A stretch of DNA of 5,685 nt. Source: Firmicutes bacterium UBA2296 (GTDB taxonomy: Bacteria > Bacillota > UBA994). Below are positions 1 through 5,503 of this stretch, piece by piece. The position numbers and the translations under genes are program-made. The notes beneath the pieces were generated by a model. It saw only the letters and a program-made list of their open reading frames with translations, searched no databases and had not been told where the DNA came from. Position 1 is the stretch's first letter, and the number at the start of each line of letters is the position of its first letter. The stretch is taken from assembly GCA_002345475.1 (NCBI GenBank), contig DDWC01000136.1:1-5685 (forward strand), written 5' to 3'.

Positions 1-392
1 CGACTGGCTGAATACCATTTGAGGTCGAATTTTTCGAAGGTCTGGGAGCGCAGCATGGCCGGAAGCCGTGAACCGGCAAATCGGTAGCTGAGTTCAGCCT
101 GCTGACGGCAGACACAGGGGGCCCCGCTGACGAATCCCTCATCCTGACACAAATTGCAGTTCCACCTCGGCTCTGCATAATCTGCTGGGATACCATGTTC
201 GCTGAGATACGCGGCGCGGGCCTCTCTGGCGGCAGCGGCTTCCGCTGAAAGCCCAGGAGATGCTACCCCAAGGAGCAGTGATCGAGCTACCGCCTCTTCC
301 AGTGTGGCCAGACGAGGGTGCTCGGACAGAACGCGCTTTCTGCGCTCTGCTGCTTCCCAAATAGCCCCCATGGATCCGGCGCCCCTAGACAT
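1..392 (-). CDS. DnaC/DnaI-like helicase loader (ATP-binding protein), N-terminal part, cut by window edge
   Basis: The gene begins with ATG at 392-390 and runs open for 130 codons off the left edge, so only the N-terminal region is present. The first ~75 residues are helical and rich in Ala, Glu and Arg. A cysteine cluster follows (C79, C82, C93, C95 in a CxxC-x10-CxC pattern), then RSQTFEKFDL at 116-124, the segment that normally precedes the AAA+ ATPase core in this family. Zinc-cluster-plus-AAA+ loaders bring the replicative helicase onto DNA; the Walker motifs would lie outside the window, so the ATPase is inferred. A GGGGAGGA ribosome site lies 8-9 nt before ATG. The start overlaps the end of the upstream DnaD gene by 8 nt (ATGTCTAG), which implies translational coupling and a shared primosome role. 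A second in-frame ATG at codon 8 has a weaker site. Nomenclature differs between species (DnaI in Bacillus), so no symbol is given. Confidence 0.85.
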   Translation of the reverse strand, partial: MSRGAGSMGAIWEAAERRKRVLSEHPRLATLEEAVARSLLLGVASPGLSAEAAAAREARAAYLSEHGIPADYAEPRWNCNLCQDEGFVSGAPCVCRQQAELSYRFAGSRLPAMLRSQTFEKFDLKWYSAS

Positions 393-1119
393 GCCTCTTG
401 TCCTCCCCTCTGGCTGCCCGCATCATTCTCCGAAATATCATTTCTTCATCGTCATAGCTGACCTCGGGCGATGCTTCCCTGGTTTCTTTGCCCTTTGTCG
501 GCTTAGCGCCGCCGCGGGCGTGTTTTTTCGCCTTCTCGGTGCTGAAGCGCCGGTGGTCCTCTTCGGCTTCCTTCACTGTACTGATTCCCTTTGCCTTCCA
601 GTTGAGCAATATTTGCTTCATGTAGGGTAAACTGAAAGCTCCGGCCAGTACCGCGTAGCGCGCCGAGGTTACAATCATGTCTTCCGCATGTTCTTCAGCC
701 AGAGTCTCCAACTGGTAGACCTCGGCTCCGCTCAATGGTCGTCCAAACAGTTCCTCAACTGCTCCATACGCTGACAGCCTTTCGACGTCTACGTTAAGCG
801 CCCGGCCAGGAGAGGCCTTGGGATCGTGCAGGACATAGCACTCGTCTTCATAGGTAATGAGACCCATCTCCTGCATCAGCGCCCAAGCCTGATGGCTCTC
901 GGCGACGGACAGGCCCAGGGGGCGACACACCGCCTCGGCCCATTCCTCACAGCAGGGGTCGGGTATCTCACCGTCGATCACAGACTTGAGATAGCAATAC
1001 AACAGAGCCCCCTGACCTCCTATATGCGGCATATAGTCGGTCCATAATTCGTTGTAAATGATGGCAAATCCCCCTCGAGAGGTTTTGCTTTTCACTTTTA
1101 TCCGGGGTGATAATGCCAT
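385..1119 (-). CDS. dnaD: DnaD-domain primosome protein
   Basis: This 244-residue protein is close to the usual size of DnaD proteins (about 230). The N-terminal part, roughly residues 15-100, fits the winged-helix DDBH1 domain (FAIIYNELWTDYMP; ALMQEMGLITYEDECYVL). Residues ~120-187 fit the DDBH2/DnaB_2 domain and end in YMKQILLNWKAKGIST (166-181), the Y-x3-IL-x-NW-x3-GI signature of the family. A Lys/Arg-rich and then acidic C-terminal tail (190-244) looks disordered. In Bacillota, DnaD binds DNA with DnaA or PriA and helps recruit the helicase loader, matching the loader gene that overlaps its 3' end. The ATG at 1119 has AGGAGGG (1134-1128) 8 nt upstream. The alternative N-terminal frame reading through this site lacks family similarity. 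The terminator just upstream raises the question of where its promoter lies. It could also be named a DnaB-like (B. subtilis sense) primosome protein. Confidence 0.88.
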   Translation of the reverse strand: MALSPRIKVKSKTSRGGFAIIYNELWTDYMPHIGGQGALLYCYLKSVIDGEIPDPCCEEWAEAVCRPLGLSVAESHQAWALMQEMGLITYEDECYVLHDPKASPGRALNVDVERLSAYGAVEELFGRPLSGAEVYQLETLAEEHAEDMIVTSARYAVLAGAFSLPYMKQILLNWKAKGISTVKEAEEDHRRFSTEKAKKHARGGAKPTKGKETREASPEVSYDDEEMIFRRMMRAARGEDKRHV

Positions 1120-1147
1120 TGATGGAGCCCTCCTCTTGACCCAGGTG

Positions 1148-1170
1148 AAAAAAAGTCCTTCGGCAAGGAC
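1148..1170 (-). terminator. Intrinsic terminator after uvrC
   Basis: On the minus strand, GTCCTT and AAGGAC form a perfect 6-bp stem around a GCCG tetraloop, followed directly by seven T residues. It lies 62 nt past the uvrC stop and ends only 28 nt before the dnaD start codon. It should end lysR-uvrC transcripts. The stem is short, so read-through into dnaD is possible. Confidence 0.75.
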
Positions 1171-1173
1171 GGA

Positions 1174-1179
1174 AGTATA
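1174..1179 (-). promoter_or_regulatory. Possible -10 box of a dnaD promoter
   Basis: TATACT (5 of 6 to consensus) on the minus strand is the best -10-like element between uvrC and dnaD. No good -35 is present at 16-18 nt (it reads like GGCTTT), so the call is weak. If used, transcription would start near 1167, inside the 5' arm of the terminator hairpin. Confidence 0.25.
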
Positions 1180-1232
1180 CCTTCGACAATGGTAAAAGCC
1201 TTTCCTGCCGTCTCGAGAAAAAGACGCGCGAC

Positions 1233-3059
1233 TTAGAACTCGTTTGCAAGGTATTCCTGCAGTGCTGCTGCCAGAGCCGGTGTCATACCCTTAACGGCAG
1301 CGATCTCTGTGACGGAGGCGGCGCGTAAAGAAGGCAGGCCGCCAAAATGCGCCAGCAGCGCCTTGCGCCTGGCGGGACCTATGCCCGGGCAACCCTCCAA
1401 TAGTGAAGCTACACCCTTCTTGCTGCGCAACTCGCGGTGGTATGTAATGGCAAACCTATGGGCCTCATCGCGAATACGCTGCATAAGATAACGCACCTGA
1501 GAGTGACGCGGCAGGCGTATGGCTTCATCTGCGTCAGGCAGGAATATAATCTCCTCCTGCTTGGCCAAAGCCGCAATGGGTATGTGGCTGTATCCCTCCT
1601 GACGCAGGGCATCGACGGCGGCGCTGAGCTGGCCCTTGCCTCCATCTACTATGATCAAGTCAGGCTGCACGGCAAACGCTTTCTTGCCTTCGCGAAGCCG
1701 GCTCAGTCTGCGGGTCAGCACCTCATGTAACGAAGCGAAATCATTGGCTCCCTCTACCCACTTGATACGGAAACGCCTGTAATCGCTGCGGGAGGGCTGG
1801 CCGGACACGAATACCACCATGGAGCCCACAGACAGGGTTCCAGCGATATTGGAGATATCGTAGCATTCCATGCGCTCTGGCGCCGCGCCCAGCCCCAGGT
1901 AGTGGGCAAGCTCATCCAGAGCACGGCTAAGCAGCTCCTTCTTGCCGTTTTGCGCGATCCAGCGCTCCTGCAATACCTGCAGGGCGTTCTTGCCGGCCAG
2001 GTCTGCCAGAGACTTTTTATCGCCGCGCTGTGGCACGAGGAGCCTCATTTTCTTGCCTTTGACCTCACGAAGGTAATTTTCCACTTCTTCTGCCTCTGCC
2101 GGCAGCTCGGGAAGCACCACCTCACCGGGGGTCATGGAGGCTGTCCGGTAATGCTGCAGCAGGAAAGCTCGCATTATCTCGGCGCGTTCCTGCTCCGCAG
2201 TCCCGGCCAGAATGTAGGATTCGCGTCCCACCACCTTGCCGTCCCGCACTCGAAACACCGCTACGCATGATTCGTCCAGTCCACTGGCCAGGCCCAGCAC
2301 ATCCCGCTCATCGGCGCGGGCTGTATCTATTTTCTGTCGCTCCACCACCGCCTCAACCGCGGCAATCTGATCGCGCAAACGGGCTGCCTGTTCGAACTCC
2401 ATGGCTGTGGATCTCAGCTTCATATTGCGGCGCATCTCTTTGAGCAGGACCTCGTGTCGGCCATCCAGCAGCATCTCCATCTGCCGCACTATTTGTGCGT
2501 AATCCTCCGGTTTGACATCCCCCTGACAGGGGCCGAGGCACTGCTTGAGGTGAAAATGCAGACAGGGTCGCCCGATGCGAGTCCCGTAGGCTACGTCACG
2601 GTTGCACTGTCTTAGTGGGAAGATTCGCTTCATGCGTTTAAGCATTTCCCGCACGGCCGAGCTGTTCGGGTAGGGACCGAAATACTTGGCGCCATCCTTT
2701 GCCACGCGACGGACGATGGTAAGGCGGGGATACGCCTCGTCGGTACCCAGCCGCAGATAGGGATAGTGTTTGTCGTCTTTAATGCGGATGTTGTAGTGAG
2801 GTCTAAGATCCTTAATAATATTGCTCTCCAGAACCAGGGCCTCGCGCTCGGTGTCGGTGATAATGTAATCGAAGTCGGCTATCCTCTCCACCATCGCTCT
2901 CACCTTGGCGTTTTCCTGACCGCCCTGGCTAAAGTAGGACCTGACTCGCTGCCGGAGGGAGCGGGCTTTTCCGACATATATCACTTTACCGTCCACGTCC
3001 TGCATGCGATATATTCCGGGCAGATCGGGCAATGAAGCTAGCTTGTCTGCGAGAGTCAC
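1233..3059 (-). CDS. uvrC: UvrC, excinuclease ABC subunit C
   Basis: UvrC makes the two incisions flanking DNA damage in nucleotide excision repair, acting with UvrA and UvrB. The 608 residues match the family length and all domains are present in order. The GIY-YIG nuclease spans ~12-92 (GIY 15-17, YVG 28-30, likely catalytic R38, E78 and N90). The cysteines C152, C166, C174 and C178 fit the cluster reported to hold 4Fe-4S in UvrC. A UVR domain for UvrB contact lies at ~203-240. The RNase H-like second nuclease carries D401 in ECYDISN, D440, D472 in IIVDGGKG and H534 in DEAHRF. Tandem helix-hairpin-helix motifs end the protein (~553-605). The start is GTG at 3059, supported by a G-rich ribosome site (3073-3068) with 8-nt spacing. 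It overlaps the lysR stop as GTGA, so the two are probably co-transcribed and translationally coupled. No damage is visible; it should be functional. Confidence 0.98.
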   Translation of the reverse strand: MTLADKLASLPDLPGIYRMQDVDGKVIYVGKARSLRQRVRSYFSQGGQENAKVRAMVERIADFDYIITDTEREALVLESNIIKDLRPHYNIRIKDDKHYPYLRLGTDEAYPRLTIVRRVAKDGAKYFGPYPNSSAVREMLKRMKRIFPLRQCNRDVAYGTRIGRPCLHFHLKQCLGPCQGDVKPEDYAQIVRQMEMLLDGRHEVLLKEMRRNMKLRSTAMEFEQAARLRDQIAAVEAVVERQKIDTARADERDVLGLASGLDESCVAVFRVRDGKVVGRESYILAGTAEQERAEIMRAFLLQHYRTASMTPGEVVLPELPAEAEEVENYLREVKGKKMRLLVPQRGDKKSLADLAGKNALQVLQERWIAQNGKKELLSRALDELAHYLGLGAAPERMECYDISNIAGTLSVGSMVVFVSGQPSRSDYRRFRIKWVEGANDFASLHEVLTRRLSRLREGKKAFAVQPDLIIVDGGKGQLSAAVDALRQEGYSHIPIAALAKQEEIIFLPDADEAIRLPRHSQVRYLMQRIRDEAHRFAITYHRELRSKKGVASLLEGCPGIGPARRKALLAHFGGLPSLRAASVTEIAAVKGMTPALAAALQEYLANEF

Positions 3060-3958
3060 TCCAGGGTCCCCCCTTTTTGTCCTGCTGCGATGACCATTTG
3101 CATAAACTCCTGTGCTGCTCTGGACAGCGGCAAAGCGGCATTCGTAGCTAATCCCACAGTCCTCCCGGGAGGTGGGTCAACCAGTCTGACTTCCAGAAGC
3201 TCTCCTTCGGCCAGGTCGCGCTCCACGAAGTCACGCACCACGTAGGCAAGTCCCAGGCCGATCCGGGCAAACTCCACCAGCAGATCCACACTGCCAAGCT
3301 CCACCTCGGGAGTCAGCACGACACCCTGCCGCGCAGCCCAGGCGTCAAGGGACTCCCGGGTGCTGGTCTCTCTCTCCAGAACCAGCAGTGGCAATTGAGA
3401 CAGGGCACTGGCGTGCAGGGGATGCTGCAGAGCTTCTGCGAACCTGGCGTTGGCGACAAAACAATCGGTGATCTGACGAATCGGCGTCAGGTCAAACTCC
3501 TCGCTGGCCTCGGGCAAGTGAACCAGTGCCATGTCGACTTCCTGTCTGCGCAGCAACTCCAGCGACTCCGGTGTTGTCCGGTTAGTTACGCGAATTTTTA
3601 TCTGTGGATGATTGCTCATAAAGCGGCGCAATACCGGCAACAGAACATGCTTACAGAGCGTATCGCTGCCGCCAATACGCACTTCGCCGCTCTGCAGGGT
3701 GAGAACATCCCGGAGGGCCCGCTCCCCGGTGAGGAAAGTGTTATAGCCTCGCTGCACATAGTCGTACAATACCGCGCCTTCGGCGGTCAGGCTCACACCT
3801 CTGGACCCGCGCACAAACAGTTTGGCACCTAAGTAATCCTCCAACTGCCGGATAGATTGACTGACCGCCGGCTGAGAGGCAAACAGTTGCCGCGCGGCCT
3901 CAGAAATGCTGCCATAGCGGGCCACGTGATAGAAGACTCTATACAGTTCAAGTCGCAT
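3056..3958 (-). CDS. LysR-family transcriptional regulator
   Basis: This 300-residue protein has the standard LysR plan. The N-terminal winged helix-turn-helix is at ~2-60 (FYHVARYGSISEAARQLF, SQPAVSQSIRQLEDYLG, LFVRGSRGVSLTAEG), followed by a linker helix to ~90 and a periplasmic-binding-like effector domain at ~91-290. GGSDTLCKHVLLPVL (96-110) and RETSTRES (196-203) sit where effector-binding loops are found in the family. No sequence feature identifies the effector. The ATG at 3958 has AAGGAG (3973-3968) 9 nt upstream. The gene overlaps uvrC downstream by 4 nt and is divergent from purA. LysR regulators commonly bind such shared divergent regions and control both themselves and the neighbour; that purA or uvrC is a target here is inference from position only. 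Near the 3' end is a run of five A and six G that doubles as the uvrC ribosome site. Confidence 0.95.
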   Translation of the reverse strand: MRLELYRVFYHVARYGSISEAARQLFASQPAVSQSIRQLEDYLGAKLFVRGSRGVSLTAEGAVLYDYVQRGYNTFLTGERALRDVLTLQSGEVRIGGSDTLCKHVLLPVLRRFMSNHPQIKIRVTNRTTPESLELLRRQEVDMALVHLPEASEEFDLTPIRQITDCFVANARFAEALQHPLHASALSQLPLLVLERETSTRESLDAWAARQGVVLTPEVELGSVDLLVEFARIGLGLAYVVRDFVERDLAEGELLEVRLVDPPPGRTVGLATNAALPLSRAAQEFMQMVIAAGQKGGTLE

Positions 3959-4002
3959 ACCATAACCTCTCCTTATAGCTGCAGTAAACTAATACAATAT
4001 CC

Positions 4003-4011
4003 ATTATAGCA
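4003..4011 (-). promoter_or_regulatory. Extended -10 promoter for lysR-uvrC
   Basis: The minus strand reads TGCTATAAT, a perfect -10 with the extended TGn motif. The -35 at 17 nt (TCTAAT) is poor, as often tolerated with an extended -10. The predicted start is near 3996, giving a leader of about 38 nt before the lysR ATG. Confidence 0.65.
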
Positions 4012-4021
4012 GTAATTGACT

Positions 4022-4027
4022 TATAAT
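4022..4027 (+). promoter_or_regulatory. -10 box of the putative purA promoter
   Basis: TATAAT matches consensus fully. The upstream -35 is weak (TATCCA at 3998-4003 with an 18-nt spacer is the best), suggesting help from an activator. The predicted start is near 4034, about 38 nt before the preferred purA ATG. Confidence 0.6.
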
Positions 4028-4056
4028 TAGAGAGGGATACCCCAAAAGCAATGATC

Positions 4057-4062
4057 AAGGAG
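4057..4062 (+). promoter_or_regulatory. Ribosome binding site that fixes the purA start
   Basis: AAGGAG lies 9 nt before the ATG at 4072. The upstream in-frame ATG at 4051 has only GAGAGGG about 14 nt away, too far to be good. This favours 4072 as the start. Confidence 0.7.
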
Positions 4063-4071
4063 TTGGTTGGA

Positions 4072-5331
4072 ATGATCAAGGCCGTGGTGGGTCTTAACTG
4101 GGGAGACGAGGGCAAGGGCCGCATGGTGGACTACTTTGCCCGTCAGGCTGACTGTGTTATCCGCTTTCAGGGCGGAGATAACGCCGGACATACAGTTATT
4201 AACGAACGGGGGTCTTTTGCGTTTCATAACTTCCCCTCGGGTATTTGCTACGACAACGTCCTGAATATTGTGGCCCCAGGTTCTGTACTTAACCCAGAGT
4301 CATTCTACATCGAAAAGAACAAGCTTCAGGCCAAGGGGCTTTCCTGCGAAAACTTTATGCTTTCCAACCGCACGGTATTGACCTTTCCATTCCACATGAC
4401 ACTGGAGAAGCTCGAGGAAAATCGCCTGGCAGACAAAAAATACGGCTCCACACTTAACGGCATCGCGCCTGTTTACGGGCAACGGTATTTAAAAAAGGGC
4501 ATCCAGGCGGGAGAAATCACCCTGCCTGACTTCCCTGAGAAACTGGCGGCTATTGTGGAATACGTCAACATTCTGCTGCGGGGATACGGAGCTCCCGAAC
4601 TAAGACTGAAGGAAATGCAGGACTGGATTGGCGAATTCGGCCCAGTCATTACACCATACGTGACTGACATTGCTCCTGTGATCAAGAAAATGCTGGCCGA
4701 GGACAAAGAGATTATCGTGGAGGCACAGCTGGGCGCCTTGCGGGACATAAACCACGGCATTTACCCGTACACCACATCTTCACCTACCCTGGCGGGCTAT
4801 GCCTCGGCCTCTATCCCCGTTCCCGCGCGCAACCTCACCCACGTCATGGGCATAACCAAGGCCTACTCCACTTGTGTTGGCGAAGGGCCTTTCGTCACCG
4901 AGCTGTTTGGCGATCTGGCTGGCCACATCCGCGAGGTGGGCAAAGAATACGGCGCCCGCACCGGTCGACCTAGACGCATCGGCTACTTTGACGCCGTGGC
5001 CACCGGCTACGGGTGCTACCTGCAGGGCGCCACCGAGATGACCGTAACCTGCCTGGACGTACTGACGGGCCTGGATGAGCTAAAGATATGTACGCATTAC
5101 GAGATCGACGGCGAAGCCACGGATGTATTTCCCCTCAACTCAGTGCTGGAGACAGCCAAGCCTGTCTATGAAACACACCAGGGCTGGCACGCTGACATCA
5201 CCGAGGTGCGCCGCTTTGAGGAGCTGCCCGCGACAGCGCAAAGCTATATAGAGCGTATTGAAGTGTTGTGTGGCATCCCCATAACCTACGTCTCGGTGGG
5301 TCCCGAACGGGATGCTCTGATTAAGAGGTAG
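4072..5331 (+). CDS. purA: Adenylosuccinate synthetase (PurA), variant clostridial type
   Basis: PurA joins IMP and aspartate using GTP, the first committed step from IMP to AMP, in the cytoplasm. From the 4072 start it has 419 residues, near the family length (~430). Conserved elements are the P-loop WGDEGKGR (10-17, catalytic D12, K16), GGDNAGHT (34-41, catalytic H40), DINHGIYPYTTSS (225-237), KAYST (263-267), GRPRR (298-302), LDV (328-330, guanine-contacting D329) and SVGPER (408-413). Several substrate-contact segments differ from E. coli PurA: GSTLNGIAPVY (125-135) replaces GTTGRGIGPAY, EAQLGALRD replaces EGAQGTLLD, and TCLD replaces TKLD. I recall similar changes in clostridial PurA proteins, so this is probably a genuine clade rather than decay. 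A start at 4051 would add seven residues but has a worse ribosome site. The gene is divergent from lysR and followed by hairpins and an insertion element. Retention of D12 argues against the phage PurZ type. Confidence 0.95.
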   Translation: MIKAVVGLNWGDEGKGRMVDYFARQADCVIRFQGGDNAGHTVINERGSFAFHNFPSGICYDNVLNIVAPGSVLNPESFYIEKNKLQAKGLSCENFMLSNRTVLTFPFHMTLEKLEENRLADKKYGSTLNGIAPVYGQRYLKKGIQAGEITLPDFPEKLAAIVEYVNILLRGYGAPELRLKEMQDWIGEFGPVITPYVTDIAPVIKKMLAEDKEIIVEAQLGALRDINHGIYPYTTSSPTLAGYASASIPVPARNLTHVMGITKAYSTCVGEGPFVTELFGDLAGHIREVGKEYGARTGRPRRIGYFDAVATGYGCYLQGATEMTVTCLDVLTGLDELKICTHYEIDGEATDVFPLNSVLETAKPVYETHQGWHADITEVRRFEELPATAQSYIERIEVLCGIPITYVSVGPERDALIKR

Positions 5332-5358
5332 ATAGAGAGTATAACTTACGAGGAATCT

Positions 5359-5382
5359 CCCCTTAATCGAAGTTCGAAGGGG
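5359..5382 (+). other. Hairpin downstream of purA
   Basis: CCCCTT (5359-5364) can pair with AAGGGG (5377-5382), and the interior contains the near-palindrome TCGAA-G-TTCGA (5367-5377). There is no T-run after it, so alone it is a poor terminator. Its right arm shares bases with the presumed IS end. It may be the remnant of the purA terminator, interrupted by the insertion; that is inference. Confidence 0.5.
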
Positions 5383-5393
5383 CTGTGTGAAAA
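5379..5393 (+). repeat. Presumed left terminal inverted repeat of the insertion sequence
   Basis: GGGGCTGTGTGAAAA resembles the GGGCTGT-type ends of IS1182-family elements and lies about 110 nt before the transposase start, a usual distance. GGGCTG (5380-5385) can also pair with CAGCCC (5396-5401) to make a subterminal hairpin. The matching right end and any target duplication are outside the window, so the boundary is uncertain by a few bases. Confidence 0.55.
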
Positions 5394-5403
5394 GCCAGCC
5401 CGC

Positions 5404-5437
5404 AGAACCGCTTGAAGCGTAAGTTTCAGGCGGTTCT
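5404..5437 (+). terminator. Strong GNRA-capped hairpin, probable terminator or insulator
   Basis: AGAACCGC (5404-5411) pairs with GCGGTTCT (5430-5437), and pairing continues inward to a 15-bp stem with two G-U pairs and a GTAA tetraloop (5419-5422). The following TTGTGTT is only moderately T-rich. It could end purA transcripts and, lying inside the IS before the transposase promoter, block outside transcription from entering the transposase gene. Confidence 0.65.
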
Positions 5438-5465
5438 TTGTGTTGCGCTTAAGAGGTGGTAAAAT
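5438..5465 (+). promoter_or_regulatory. Transposase promoter
   Basis: TTGTGT (5438-5443) is followed after 16 nt by TAAAAT (5460-5465), which is preceded by TGG and so forms an extended -10 (TGGTAAAAT). The -35 starts right after the hairpin. Start of transcription is predicted near 5472, about 30 nt before the ATG. Confidence 0.65.
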
Positions 5466-5503
5466 AATGATGTAGTAAATTCCTAAAAGAGGGTGTATTG
5501 ACC

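Larger units (their letters stand above)
3968..4029. promoter_or_regulatory. Dyads and direct repeats in the lysR-purA gap, candidate LysR operator region
   Basis: Several repeats lie here. TTA-N9-TAA at 3973-3987 includes T3974-N11-A3986, the general LysR box form. TAAT-N9-ATTA occurs twice with identical spacing, at 3990-4006 and 4013-4029. TTATAGC recurs at 3973 and 4004 and GCAGTAA at 3981 and 4009. The repeats overlap both putative -10 boxes and touch the lysR ribosome site. Binding by the LysR protein is inferred. The region is AT-rich, so some repeats could be chance. Confidence 0.4.

Noticed and set aside
139..360. Short minus-strand frame starting at TTG
   Set aside because: It lies inside the DnaC-like loader in another frame; the loader frame has the cysteine cluster, family motif, ribosome site and overlap with dnaD.
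1171..1183. Small palindrome GAAG-GTATA-CTTC as a second terminator or operator
   Set aside because: Only 4 bp of stem and no T-run follow it directly; it overlaps the possible -10 box and is likely chance.
968..1249. Minus-strand frame spanning the uvrC-dnaD gap
   Set aside because: It crosses the terminator and dnaD start in a different frame, with no recognisable motif and no ribosome site.
1902..2270. Plus-strand open frame within uvrC
   Set aside because: It is antisense to conserved uvrC codons and shows no family similarity. The same holds for the other plus-strand frames under dnaD, uvrC and lysR.
4051..4071. ATG at 4051 as the purA start
   Set aside because: It has no well-spaced ribosome site, and the downstream ATG gives an N-terminus that aligns with the usual PurA start before the P-loop.
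4072..5331. PurZ-like enzyme for 2-aminoadenine synthesis
   Set aside because: The P-loop Asp12 that PurA uses as catalytic base, which I recall being replaced in phage PurZ, is present, and the locus is chromosomal with repair and replication genes, so ordinary PurA function is far more likely.
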